Under the pieces are notes generated by a model. It had not been told where the DNA came from and made no database searches. It saw only the letters and a program-made list of their open reading frames with translations. This document shows positions 24,210 to 32,755 of a stretch of DNA of 64,000 bases, in pieces. The DNA is from Xanthomonas boreopolis (lineage in GTDB: Bacteria > Pseudomonadota > Gammaproteobacteria > Xanthomonadales > Xanthomonadaceae): contig BNBA01000010.1 in assembly GCA_014654535.1 (NCBI GenBank), positions 1 to 64,000 of the forward strand, written 5' to 3'. Positions within the stretch are counted from its first letter, which is position 1. The number at the start of each line of letters is the position of its first letter. Both the position numbers and the translations under genes were made by a program.

Positions 24210-25759
24210 GCGTGGGAATCCTGCACTTGCCGGCGCGCGCGGCGCTGGCCGTAGACGAGATAGATCAGCGCGCCGACGGCGATGTAGCCGAGCAGCAGGC
24301 TGGCGGGCAGCAGGTCGCCGCGGCGCACCTGCGCGTACATGTCGCCGAGCACCGGCGCCATCATCGCCACGCACATCGCGATGCCCAGCGTGGGCACCAC
24401 GCCGATCCAGGCGCGGCCGATCCACACCCCGCCCAGCGGCACGCGGAAGCCGCCGCGCAGCGCCGGGCGCGTGGAGCGCAGCCACATCACCGCGATGCAC
24501 ACCACGATGAACGCCGAGGCGATGCCCAGGCAGATCAGGTCGCCGAGGACGCCGATGGGCAGCAGCGCGGCGAGCAACGCGCTCGCGCTGCCGAAGGCGA
24601 CGCTGGCCAGCCATGGCGTGCCCAGCCGGGGATGCACACGGGTGAAGAACGCCGGCAGCAGGCCGTCGCGCGCGATGCTCAGGCTGATGCGCGATGCGCC
24701 ATACGCGTTGGCCAGCAGCACCGAGCCCAGCCCGGTTAGCGCGCCGATCTTGATCACGCCGGCAAAGCCCGGCCAGCCGATGCGGTCCACCGCCAGCGCC
24801 ACCGGGTCGGACACGCCGAGCTCGCGGAACGGCACCAGCCCGGTGAGCACCGCGCCGGCGGCGATGTACAGCACCGTGCACACCACCAGCGAGCCGAGGA
24901 TGCCCAGCGGCACGTCGCGGCGCGGTTGGCGCGCCTCGGCGGCGGCCATCGAGACGGTTTCGAAACCGAGGTAGGCGAAGAACAGCATCGCTGCCGCGCG
25001 CAGCACGCCTGGCCAGCCATACGCGAAGCCGCCTTCGTTGGCGGGCAGGAATGGTTGCCAGTTCGCCGCATCGACGAACTGCGCGCCCACCGCGACGAAT
25101 GCCAGCAGCACCGCGATCTTGGTCAGTACCAGCACCAGGTTGGCCAGCGCGGAGCGGCCCACGCCGGCGATCTGGATGGCCGCGGCGGCCAGCACCGCCA
25201 GCGCGGCCACCACGTTGATGCCCCCGCTGAAGGCCAGCGCCGTGTGCCCGTCCTGTTGCGTGGCGGTGACGCTGGACGTGGCCAGCCACATCGGCACCCG
25301 CACGTGCAGGTCGCCGAGCAGGCTGGTGAGATAGCCGGAGAACCCGGCCGCCACGGCGGCGGCGGCGAGCAGGTATTCGAGGATCACCATCCATGCCAGC
25401 GCCCACGCCGCGCCCTCGCCGAGGGTGACCTGGCAATACGAGTACGCCGAGCCGGACACCGGGATCACCGACGACAGTTCCGCATAGCACAGCCCGGTGA
25501 ACCCGCAGGCCATTGCCGCCAGCACGAAGGACAGCATCACTGCCGGCCCGGCGAAGTGGGCCGCCGCCGCGCCGGTCACCACGTAGATGCCGGCGCCCAG
25601 GATATTGGCGATGCCCAGCACCATCAGGCTGCCCGCGCCCAGGCGCCGGTGCAGGCCGGCGCGCTCGCCATCGGCCACCACCGCCTCCAGCGGCTTGCGG
25701 CGCAGCGCGAGCTGCCAGCGGCCGATCTCGCGTGCCTTCACGAAGACCCTCCCGTCCAT
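24206..25759 (-). CDS. APC-superfamily amino acid permease
   Basis: A 517-residue inner-membrane transporter with about 12-14 hydrophobic helices. The opening 'LGAGSLMVLGIANILGAGIY' carries the GAGI(Y) substrate-binding motif of cationic amino-acid/APC transporters, and 'AYLGFETVSMAAAEARQP' marks helix 6 and the following loop. It starts 4 bp after the receptor stop. It likely carries the amino acid or small peptide derivative released in the periplasm to the cytoplasmic amidase and esterase. Confidence 0.92.
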   Translation of the reverse strand: MDGRVFVKAREIGRWQLALRRKPLEAVVADGERAGLHRRLGAGSLMVLGIANILGAGIYVVTGAAAAHFAGPAVMLSFVLAAMACGFTGLCYAELSSVIPVSGSAYSYCQVTLGEGAAWALAWMVILEYLLAAAAVAAGFSGYLTSLLGDLHVRVPMWLATSSVTATQQDGHTALAFSGGINVVAALAVLAAAAIQIAGVGRSALANLVLVLTKIAVLLAFVAVGAQFVDAANWQPFLPANEGGFAYGWPGVLRAAAMLFFAYLGFETVSMAAAEARQPRRDVPLGILGSLVVCTVLYIAAGAVLTGLVPFRELGVSDPVALAVDRIGWPGFAGVIKIGALTGLGSVLLANAYGASRISLSIARDGLLPAFFTRVHPRLGTPWLASVAFGSASALLAALLPIGVLGDLICLGIASAFIVVCIAVMWLRSTRPALRGGFRVPLGGVWIGRAWIGVVPTLGIAMCVAMMAPVLGDMYAQVRRGDLLPASLLLGYIAVGALIYLVYGQRRARRQVQDSHA

Positions 25760-25763
25760 CGTG

Positions 25764-28019
25764 TCAGTAGCGCCAGTGGACGGTCACGCCGTAGGTGCGC
25801 GGCCGCACCAGGCCTTCGCCGATGCCGTTGGTCTCCGACACGCTGCGGGTGATGCCGCGCTTGTCGGTGAGGTTGCTGCCGAACAGCGTCACGTCCGTGG
25901 TGCCGAAGGTCATCCGGTAGCGCAGGTCGAACAGGTTGTAGTTGCCCTGGCGATTGGGCGTGATGCCCGGCACGGCCGAGTTGAGGTCGCTGATGCCACT
26001 GCCCACGTACTGGTGCGCGAGCGTCAGCGTCGGCTGGTAGATGGCATCGAAGTGGTAGCTCAGCAGGTTGCTCACCGTCCAGTCGGCCGAACCCGGCAGC
26101 TGCGCGCCGGCCGGCGCGGTGCCGTAGTAGAGGATGAACAGGTCCTCGTCCAGGCGCGCGTGCTGCCAGGTGGCGGTGGCCTGCCATTCGAAGGCATCCA
26201 CCGGGCGCCAGGTGGCGGCGAACTCCACGCCGCGGCTGTACGCCTTGCCGCCGTTGCTGGCGTAGTTGTAGAAGTCCGGTGTCTGCAGGCGCAGCTGGAT
26301 GTCCTTCCAGTCCACGTAGAACAGCGTGGCATCGAGCAGCAGGCGGCCGTCGGCCCAGCCGGTGCGCGTGCCCAGTTCGTAGTTGACCAGGCTGTCGCTT
26401 CTGGAGCCCGAGGGCACCGGGTAGGCGCTCAGGCCGGCCGTGTTCGGTTCGCCGAAGCGGAAGCCTTCGGAGACCAGGCCGTAGAACATCACGTCCGGGG
26501 TGGCCTGCCAGGTCAGCGCGACCTTGGGGTTGAAGCCGTCTTCCTTGGTTTGCTGCGTGGTGACGATGGGCTCGCCCGGATAGGTCGAGAAGCCCACCTG
26601 CGTCGAGGTGGTGCGCACCTTGTTGCGGAACAGGCGCCCGCCCACGGTGAGCTTCCACTGTTCGTTGAAGTGGAAGCTGGCCTCGCCGAACAGCGCCGCT
26701 TCCGAGCCGGTGAGGTGGGTGAAAAAGCTGTTGAAGATTTCGCCATCCGGGGCGATCACCGTACCGCTGCCGGGCCCGAACAGGGCGGACTGGTCGAACG
26801 CGGCGGCCGCGCCCTGCGCGCCGATCTGCTCGTAGAGGTCCTTGTCCGAATCGAAGTACATGCCGCCGATCAGCCAGTCCACCCGGCCGCCCGGCTTGGA
26901 CGACAGGCGCAGCTCGATGCTCTTGCCGCGGCTCTCGCCGCCGGAGTCGATGTACAGCGGCGAGGTCAGGTCCAGGTCGAGATCGGCGTTGTACGCGCCG
27001 CGGATGGGCGTGTAGTCGAAACGCCAGTCCTGCTGCTTCTTCTGGTAGGCGAGCAGGGCGGTGAGGTCGGCAAAGCCCAGGTCCTGGTCCAGGCGCAGGC
27101 TGTGCACGGCGATCTTGGTGCGGGTGAACTCCGGCAGCGCGGTGTCGCGCTGCAGGTCGCCCAGGCCGGCGATCTGGTAGCTGTTGTCGTCGTTGTCGAT
27201 GTTCTGCAGCAGGCTCAGCCAGGTCAGCGTGGTGGCATCGCCGGGCGTGAGCACGATGGACAGGCGGCCGCCGTCGAGCTGGGTGTCGTTGGCGCCCTTG
27301 CGGCCGGTGCCGATGTTGTCCAGGAAGCCAGGATCCTCCCGATACTGCGCCACCGCGCGCACGGCGAGCAGGTCTTCCTTGATTGGCACGTTGACCATCG
27401 CCTTGGCGCTGTAGCCCACATCGGCGTTCTTGGTCTGGCTGACGGTCGCCTCGGCGGCGGCGTCGAACGCGCTGCTGTCGGCCACGTTGGCGACGTAGTT
27501 CACCGCGCCGCCCATCGAGGCCGAGCCGAACAACGTGCCCTGCGGGCCGCGCAGCACCTCCACGCGGTTGAGGTCGAAGGCGTCCACGTCGGGGATGGCG
27601 ATGGTCCAACCCGGCTCGGTCAGCGGCACTTCGTTGAGGAAGTAGCCGGTGGTCGGCTGGCCCTGCACGTTGCCCGAGCTGGTGGCGATGCCGCGCATCA
27701 CCACGTGCGATACGCCGGGCTGGTAGTTGTTGAACACCACGCCCGGGGTGCGCTGGATGTAATCGGCCAGCGACTGCGCGCCGATGTCCTGCAGTTGCTG
27801 GTCGGTGACGGCCGAGGCGGAGCCGGCGATCTCGCGCACCGATTCCTTCAGCTTGCCGGCGGTGACCACGACGGTATCGAGCGTCCGGGCGGCGTCCTCG
27901 CCGGAGGCGTCGGGCGCGGGGGGCTGCGCCCAGGCGGGCGCGGCGGCGGTGGCCAGGCCCAGGCAACAACCCAGACGGATGGCGCGGGCGAGTTTGCGAA
28001 CGTGGAGCTGCGACGGCAT
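25764..28019 (-). CDS. TonB-dependent receptor heading the peptide/amide operon
   Basis: A 751-residue outer-membrane receptor. A signal peptide ends at 'APAWAQ', a TonB-box-like 'DTVVVTAG' lies near residue 48, and the plug has 'VVMRGIATSSGN' and 'VEVLRGPQGTLFGSASMGGAVNY'. A 22-strand-type barrel ends in 'YGVTVHWRY'. It belongs to the broad family without assigned ligands that includes vitamin, sugar and flavonoid receptors. AGGGGA precedes the ATG. It is the first gene of the six-gene operon, divergent from an Lrp-type regulator. Confidence 0.9.
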   Translation of the reverse strand: MPSQLHVRKLARAIRLGCCLGLATAAAPAWAQPPAPDASGEDAARTLDTVVVTAGKLKESVREIAGSASAVTDQQLQDIGAQSLADYIQRTPGVVFNNYQPGVSHVVMRGIATSSGNVQGQPTTGYFLNEVPLTEPGWTIAIPDVDAFDLNRVEVLRGPQGTLFGSASMGGAVNYVANVADSSAFDAAAEATVSQTKNADVGYSAKAMVNVPIKEDLLAVRAVAQYREDPGFLDNIGTGRKGANDTQLDGGRLSIVLTPGDATTLTWLSLLQNIDNDDNSYQIAGLGDLQRDTALPEFTRTKIAVHSLRLDQDLGFADLTALLAYQKKQQDWRFDYTPIRGAYNADLDLDLTSPLYIDSGGESRGKSIELRLSSKPGGRVDWLIGGMYFDSDKDLYEQIGAQGAAAAFDQSALFGPGSGTVIAPDGEIFNSFFTHLTGSEAALFGEASFHFNEQWKLTVGGRLFRNKVRTTSTQVGFSTYPGEPIVTTQQTKEDGFNPKVALTWQATPDVMFYGLVSEGFRFGEPNTAGLSAYPVPSGSRSDSLVNYELGTRTGWADGRLLLDATLFYVDWKDIQLRLQTPDFYNYASNGGKAYSRGVEFAATWRPVDAFEWQATATWQHARLDEDLFILYYGTAPAGAQLPGSADWTVSNLLSYHFDAIYQPTLTLAHQYVGSGISDLNSAVPGITPNRQGNYNLFDLRYRMTFGTTDVTLFGSNLTDKRGITRSVSETNGIGEGLVRPRTYGVTVHWRY

Positions 28020-28122
28020 GGCACGGTCCCCTGGTAGCGATGGAAGCGGCCGCCGGTGCATCCCCGCTGGCGGCCCGCATGACGTTGGACCGAGTGAAAG
28101 TGAAAACCGCCACCGCTGTCCA

Positions 28123-28232
28123 GCAGAATCGGCGGGGCCCGCGCTATGGGCAGGCCCATGATTCTGCTAGGGTTATTCCGCAAGGAACCGAAGATATGGT
28201 CGGTATCACGGGCAAATAACGCAGAATCTGCG
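28123..28232. promoter_or_regulatory. Divergent control region with repeated GCAGAATC elements
   Basis: GCAGAATC occurs at 28123-28130 (+), 28160-28167 (-) and 28221-28228 (+). The last copy is part of the near-palindrome CGCAGA-A-TCTGCG (28220-28232). GGCAAATA occurs twice nearby (28211, 28242). It lies between the operon and the Lrp-type gene and is the likely binding region of that regulator. Confidence 0.5.
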
Positions 28233-28286
28233 GGCCGTGCCGGCAAATAGCGAACAACCTGCGGCGCCCGCCGCCTCCGGAGCCCC

Positions 28287-28790
28287 ATGACTGCCAAGGC
28301 CCTCGACCGCACCGACCTGAAGATCCTGGACGTGCTGCAGCAGGACGCGCGCATCACCAACCAGGCGCTGGCCGAACGCGTGGCGCTTTCGCCCAGCGCC
28401 TGCCTGGCGCGCGTGCGCACGCTGGAGGCGCGCGGCTTGATCCGCGGCTATCGCGCGCACGTGGCGGTGGACCGCATCCGCTCGGTCACGGTCGTGCTGG
28501 CGCAGGTGACCTTCAAGCAGCACGCGCTGGAAGAGTTCACCGAGTTCGACCGCCGCATCCTGGCGATGCCCGAAGTGGTGGAGGCCAGCCGAATCTCCGG
28601 TGCGTTCGACTACCTGCTGCGCGTGGTGGTGAACGACGTGCACCACTGGAAGGACATCGCGCGCCTGCTGCTGGCCGGCGACTACGGCGTGGAGCGCATC
28701 GTCTCGCAGTTCCTGATGGACGAGGTCAAGCCGTTCAGCGGCTACCCGCTGGTGGATGCCTCCGCGCGGCAGCCGCCTTCGCGCGGTTGA
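28287..28790 (+). CDS. Lrp/AsnC family regulator
   Basis: A 167-residue regulator. It has an N-terminal AsnC-type HTH ('LDRTDLKILDVLQQDARITN', 'ALAERVALSPSACLARVRTL') and a C-terminal RAM ligand-binding domain ('RILAMPEVVEASRISGAFDYLLRV' region). GGAG precedes the ATG. It is divergent from the TonB receptor operon (268 bp apart), so it is the probable sensor of an amino acid in that pathway, as adjacent Lrp-type regulators often are. Confidence 0.92.
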   Translation: MTAKALDRTDLKILDVLQQDARITNQALAERVALSPSACLARVRTLEARGLIRGYRAHVAVDRIRSVTVVLAQVTFKQHALEEFTEFDRRILAMPEVVEASRISGAFDYLLRVVVNDVHHWKDIARLLLAGDYGVERIVSQFLMDEVKPFSGYPLVDASARQPPSRG

Positions 28791-28908
28791 GCGCGCTCCA
28801 CCCTGTTTGGACGGCGCCGCGTTGCATGATGCATCGACCGCGGCGGTGTTGGGCATGCACGGGCATGCCACGCCGCAAGCGGTATCTCTTCCTCATGAGG
28901 TGCATGCC

Positions 28909-29205
28909 ATGACCGACCGCATCGAAGCGGGCCAGCTGGTGTTCGTGGCCGATGGCGAGATCGGCGTGGCCGGCGTGCGCGAAGTGCGCCCGCACGAATC
29001 CACCTTCGTGATCAACGTGCAGAACGGCGGCGACTTCGTGCTGCCGCTGAGCGCGGTCACGGACGTGCATTCGGGCAAGGTGATCCTGGCCGTGGACCAG
29101 TTGCCCGAAGAGGTGCGCGCCGCGCTGCGCCACCCGCACGCGGCGGAGATCCGCAATTCCAGCTACGCCGCTACCGACCCGGTCGAAGGCGCGCTGAAGG
29201 ATTGA
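28909..29205 (+). CDS. Small PRC-barrel/DUF2171-like protein
   Basis: A 98-residue protein with 'IEAGQLVFVADGEIGVAGVREVRPHESTFVI', a beta-rich DUF2171-like module, then 'EVRAALRHPHAAEIRNSSY'. The start is placed at 28909 after GAGGT. Role unknown; related proteins are stress-induced. The family name is from partial resemblance. Confidence 0.6.
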   Translation: MTDRIEAGQLVFVADGEIGVAGVREVRPHESTFVINVQNGGDFVLPLSAVTDVHSGKVILAVDQLPEEVRAALRHPHAAEIRNSSYAATDPVEGALKD

Positions 29206-29331
29206 GTTTCGCGCCCGCGCGCCGCGCGGGGGCGAGCACCTGGAGAGGCCGCAGGCCACGTGTTCGCGCACGTGGCTTCGTTGCGTGGAAGTTCCGCCCC
29301 GCCCGCGTGATGGCGTTACAACGCGCCTAAA

Positions 29332-29357
29332 AAAAGCCCGCCGGTGACGGGGCTTTT
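29332..29357 (-). terminator. Rho-independent terminator
   Basis: AAAAGCCC (29332-29339) and GGGCTTTT (29350-29357) form the stem. On the - strand it ends in a T7 run (GGGCTTTTTTT), just past the DUF2383 remnant. Confidence 0.75.
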
Positions 29358-29378
29358 CGTGCGGCTGGGCGTCCTGGA

Positions 29379-29673
29379 TCAGGAAGCCATCTTCAGCGCG
29401 TGCTTGCGGTTGCGCATGACGTCGTGGCACTCGCGCACGCTCGGCAGCAGGGCCTGCACCTCGGCGCGCACGGCCGGCGGGGCGTCGGTGTCGCTCAGGG
29501 TGTCCTGGAAGGCGTGCAGCAGGCGGTCTTCCGACTGCTCCAGCTCGGCCACATAGCCGTAATCGGTGTCGCCCAGCATGGCACGCACGCGGCCGTACAT
29601 CTGCTGCATCGAGCCCACTATCGTGCCGTGCTCGGCCGGCTTGCCGCCCGCTGCCGCCACCGTGGCGCTGAGG
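29379..29673 (-). pseudogene. DUF2383 (PA2169-type four-helix bundle) protein, 5' truncated
   Basis: The C-terminal about 98 residues of a ferritin-like DUF2383 protein ('DRLSATVAAAGGKPAEHGTI', 'YVAELEQSEDRLLHAFQ', '...KHALKMAS') run to the stop at 29379. The N-terminal 50 or so residues are missing: the homology stops at about 29673, where RAYT-type flanking sequence (CTGACTCCGTTACTCAC on -) begins. A start at 29660 would leave a 93-residue product with incomplete helices, so it is probably broken by an element insertion or deletion. Confidence 0.6.
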
Positions 29674-29900
29674 CGGTCACGATGTGAGTAACGGAGTCAG
29701 GTTCACTTACTTGGCGGGGGGTATTGATCCGCGGCCGGACGTTGAGGTTCGCCCGTTACTCACGCAGCGATAACATTGAGGCCTATCAGTAGACGATCGA
29801 GCGCTGCGAATCCTGCGGGATGCATATTCACGTTCCATCCATGTATTCCAACTCCAGCTGAAAGCCGGTCGTTGCTTCGGCGAAAAGGCCGCTATATTCC
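29674..29900. repeat. RAYT-associated remnant sequence
   Basis: Contains GTGAGTAACGGAGTCAGG and CCCGTTACTCACG (inverted relative to each other, about 70 bp apart), resembling the boundary sequence near 12531. No gene. It marks the point at which the DUF2383 gene is truncated. Confidence 0.4.
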
Positions 29901-29928
29901 AGCTTCCCCAGACGAAGGAGGGAGTGGA

Positions 29929-30198
29929 ATGTTCCTGACCAAGCAGCACCTGAAGATGGCACGTACGTTCGGCGTGGCGATCGTCATTACCGCGGGCCTT
30001 GGCGCCTGCGCCACCTACAAAGAGGAGTTCGCAACGATCAACTCGCGCCTCGACCAGCTCGACACCAGGGTGCAGGGCGCGGCCCAGAGCGCCGAGTCCG
30101 CCAACCAGTCGGCGCAGCAGGCCAACCAACGTCTGGACCAGATCGAGGGCCGCGTGCAGCAGCTCGAAAAGGCGCCCCGCCGCACCCCGCGCGGCTAA
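29929..30198 (+). CDS. Lpp-like small coiled-coil lipoprotein
   Basis: An 89-residue lipoprotein. The signal peptide has lipobox 'GLGAC'. The mature part is a heptad-repeat helix ('INSRLDQLDTRVQ', 'ANQSAQQANQRLDQIEGRVQ'), then an Arg-rich tail. This resembles Braun-type/OprI lipoproteins that link the outer membrane to peptidoglycan. There is no terminal Lys, so covalent attachment is uncertain. AAGGAGG precedes the ATG. An L,D-transpeptidase gene follows on the same strand. Confidence 0.8.
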   Translation: MFLTKQHLKMARTFGVAIVITAGLGACATYKEEFATINSRLDQLDTRVQGAAQSAESANQSAQQANQRLDQIEGRVQQLEKAPRRTPRG

Positions 30199-30303
30199 TC
30201 GCCTTGCAGCGTTCGCAATGAACGCCTGAATGGGGACGCCGGTGGCCTTCGCCGGCCACCGGCGTCCTGCAATCGAGTCGTCTTCATTCCAAGGAACCGT
30301 CCC

Positions 30304-31035
30304 ATTCGCACGTATTCATATCTTGCAAGCCGGGCCGTCCATGCCGCGCTGGCAATGGCGCTGGCGTCCGCAAGCATCGGCGTGGCCAGCGCCAAGGATG
30401 CCGTCGCGCCACCGGTCGCCGCCGTCGACGAGCTCCCGCAAGGCCAGGACGTGTCCGACACGGTGATCGAACTCGCGGGTTGGGTGGTCGCAACCAAGGA
30501 CAGCCAGGGCTATCCGTTCGCGGTCATGGACAAGGCCGCTGCGCAGATCCTGGTGTTCGGCGGTGATGGCCGGCTCCGCGGTGCGGCTCCCGCGCTTTTC
30601 GGCTCGGCGACCGGCGACCATACGGCTCCCGGCGTCGCTGGCCTTGCGCTTCGCGAGATCCCGGGCCGGGATCGCACGACGCCCGCGGGCCGCTTCGTGG
30701 GCGGTTTCGGTCCGTCGATCGACGCCGGGCGCGTGCTGTGGGTGGACTACGATTCCGCGGTCTCCATCCATCCTACCGCGACCGGCGTTCCGGCCGAGCG
30801 GCGCGCCGAGCGCCTTGCTTCGCCCGAGCCGGAGGACAACCGCGTCACGCACGGCTGCATCAACGTTTCGCCCGATTTCTACGAGCGCATCGTTCGTCCC
30901 ACGTTCGAGCAGGGCGGGGTGTTCTACATCTTGCCGGAGAAGATGCCGATAGCGGAGGTCTTCCCGGAGTTCGCGCAAAGCCGCGCGACGGCGCAACACA
31001 AGGACGAAAAAGGCGCGCGACACGCGCGCAACTGA
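30304..31035 (+). CDS. L,D-transpeptidase (YkuD domain), possible ATT start
   Basis: A periplasmic enzyme forming L,D-cross-links or attaching lipoproteins. The catalytic motif is 'RVTHGCINVSPDFY', with 'SIHPTATG' supplying the conserved His. The first ATG in frame (30355) gives a signal sequence lacking positive charges. If read from ATT at 30304, a proper signal appears (RTYSYLASRAVHAAL... to 'GVASA'), with AAGGA eight bases upstream. I therefore place the start at ATT, with 30355 as alternative. It follows the Lpp-like gene by 105 bp. Confidence 0.7.
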   Translation: MRTYSYLASRAVHAALAMALASASIGVASAKDAVAPPVAAVDELPQGQDVSDTVIELAGWVVATKDSQGYPFAVMDKAAAQILVFGGDGRLRGAAPALFGSATGDHTAPGVAGLALREIPGRDRTTPAGRFVGGFGPSIDAGRVLWVDYDSAVSIHPTATGVPAERRAERLASPEPEDNRVTHGCINVSPDFYERIVRPTFEQGGVFYILPEKMPIAEVFPEFAQSRATAQHKDEKGARHARN

Positions 31036-31199
31036 AGACGGCCCGGGCGCCGCCGTGGCTCTGCCGGCAATGCGGCGGATAAACGGCGCCGACCCGGCCG
31101 CTTCCGCTGGCGCGCAGCACCGTGCCGCGCCTTCCCTCGCTTCCGACCGTGGCGAACATCGCTGGCCTTGCCATCGAGAGGCAGGGCCATGGCGGCCGC

Positions 31200-31811
31200 T
31201 CAGGCCTGCGGTGCGCTCTTCAGGCGGTCGGTGGCCAGCTTGGCGATCTGCCAGAACACCGAAGGGTTTGCCGTTGCCCGGGCGGAGAGCATCGCGCCGT
31301 GGATCGAGGCCATGAACGTCGCGGCCTCCGCCGAAGGCGACTCGGCCAGCTGCACGACGCCCTTCGCGGCGCCTTCTTCCAGGGTCGAGGCGAGCCAGGC
31401 CTGGAGTTCATGGAAGTGGCCCGCGACCTCGTCGGCCACCTCGGCGGGAATGGCCGGCAGCTCCGCCGCGAGTAGCGCGCAGATGCAGATGGGGGGATTC
31501 GAGGCCTGGATGCAATCGGCCCAGTAGCGGCTGTAGGCGACCAGCCGTTCGTGGGGATCGGCGATCGACTGTTGCAGCGACTGCAGCCCCTGGCGTATCG
31601 CTTCCCGGTGGAGGGCGACCGTGGCCTTGACCAGGTCCGCCTTGGCCGGGAAGTGGTGGTGGATGCTGGCCTTGCGGACGTCCACCCGTTCGGCGATGTC
31701 CGCATAGCTGAAGCTGTTGTAGCCACCCACAGCAAGCAGTTCGTTCGCTTGCCGGATGATCTCCCGCGCCTTCGGCGAGTACTGGGGCTGGGATGTTGCT
31801 GGTGAAGACAT
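31200..31811 (-). CDS. TetR/AcrR family regulator
   Basis: A 203-residue repressor. The N-terminal TetR HTH is 'AREIIRQANELLAVGGYNSF' plus 'IAERVDVRKASIHHHFPAKADL', and the C-terminal domain has 'ICICALLAAELPAIPAEV'. ATG 31811 is chosen; ATG 31832 is possible but overlaps the upstream gene. It is downstream of a membrane-protein gene in the same operon. The 8-2-8 palindrome at 32338 is its likely operator. Confidence 0.85.
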   Translation of the reverse strand: MSSPATSQPQYSPKAREIIRQANELLAVGGYNSFSYADIAERVDVRKASIHHHFPAKADLVKATVALHREAIRQGLQSLQQSIADPHERLVAYSRYWADCIQASNPPICICALLAAELPAIPAEVADEVAGHFHELQAWLASTLEEGAAKGVVQLAESPSAEAATFMASIHGAMLSARATANPSVFWQIAKLATDRLKSAPQA

Positions 31812-31818
31812 CGAGGGG

Positions 31819-32304
31819 CTACCTGGTCGCATGGGCGTTCTGCTTATACAGCGCTCGCAGCTGCAGCGGGATGCCCACGACCAGCGCCACGAGGAGCGCG
31901 CCCTGGACGCCCAGCAGCAGCGGATCCTTCATGTCCTTCACCAGCGGATCGCCGACCGGGAGCCTGCGTAGGCTCTCGCTCACGGTGGGCACCATCAGCA
32001 GGAACACGGTGACGCTGAGCGAGATCGTTTGAAGGTACGTCCACAAGCGTGCCGCCGGGCGCCATAGCGCGATGCCATAGCCGGTCAGGAGAAACGCCAG
32101 CGTGATCGTGGCGACGATCGAGCTCGCCGGTTGGTGTGCGATCGGATACACCGTCAGCACGCCCAGCAGCATGAACCAGAAGTAGGCATTTCCAGCCCTG
32201 GTCGCGGCGGCGATGCGCCCGTGCTTGACCAGCATGTACGCGGCCAGCGGGATCGCCGGGAGGCTCCCGAGGGTATGCAGCCAGCCGATTGGTGAGATGC
32301 CCAT
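31819..32304 (-). CDS. Four-helix inner-membrane protein, unknown function
   Basis: A 161-residue protein with about four transmembrane segments ('WLHTLGSLPAIPLAAYMLV', 'YFWFMLLGVLTVYPIAH', 'IVATITLAFLLTGYGIAL', 'LLLGVQGALLVALVVGIPL'). No family recognised with certainty. It is co-transcribed with the TetR gene (7-bp gap) and lies behind the palindromic operator, so its level is probably induced by the TetR ligand. Confidence 0.7.
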   Translation of the reverse strand: MGISPIGWLHTLGSLPAIPLAAYMLVKHGRIAAATRAGNAYFWFMLLGVLTVYPIAHQPASSIVATITLAFLLTGYGIALWRPAARLWTYLQTISLSVTVFLLMVPTVSESLRRLPVGDPLVKDMKDPLLLGVQGALLVALVVGIPLQLRALYKQNAHATR

Positions 32305-32337
32305 GGAGAAGGTTCCGCTCGAGTAGGTGGCGCAAAT

Positions 32338-32355
32338 CTACCTACCAGTAGGTAG
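32338..32355 (-). promoter_or_regulatory. TetR-type operator
   Basis: CTACCTAC-CA-GTAGGTAG is a perfect 8-2-8 inverted repeat 34 bp before the membrane-protein start. A related half-site, GTAGGTGG, lies at 32323-32330. Confidence 0.65.
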
Positions 32356-32485
32356 ACAAGTCAACGACGGACCTGCGTGGCCGGCGCCGTCCGTTCAGCG
32401 GGCCACTTCTTCCAGCCCGCCAAAACGCCGTCCCGGACGGATTTTCGTAGGATAGGGTCGCTGCCAATCACGGGGGGAGGACGAC

Positions 32486-32755
32486 ATGCACATGCTGCTG
32501 GTGATCCTCGGCGGGCTGGTCCTGCTGGGCGTGTTCGGGCTGTTCGGCTGGCTTTGGGGCGGCAATGCCGCCGGGGTGGCGGTGGCGGCCAAGGCCTTCG
32601 TGCCGGTGTGGCTGGTGCTTGCCGTCGCCAACCTGTGGGTGGGCGTCCACCATGCCGGTTACAGCGTCCGCGAAGAGCTTCCGATCCTGGTGGTCGTCTT
32701 CCTGGTGCCGGCCGCGGTCGCCGCCGTGGTCGTCTGGAGCCTGTCGCGCGCATGA
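32486..32755 (+). CDS. Small three-helix membrane protein
   Basis: An 89-residue protein with about three hydrophobic helices ('LLVILGGLVLLGVFGLFGWL', 'VPVWLVLAVANLWVGV', 'LVVVFLVPAAVAAVVVW'). GGGGGAGG precedes the ATG. Its stop overlaps the ltrA-like ATG (ATGA at 32752-32755), so the two are coupled and may work together. Function unknown. Confidence 0.8.
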   Translation: MHMLLVILGGLVLLGVFGLFGWLWGGNAAGVAVAAKAFVPVWLVLAVANLWVGVHHAGYSVREELPILVVVFLVPAAVAAVVVWSLSRA

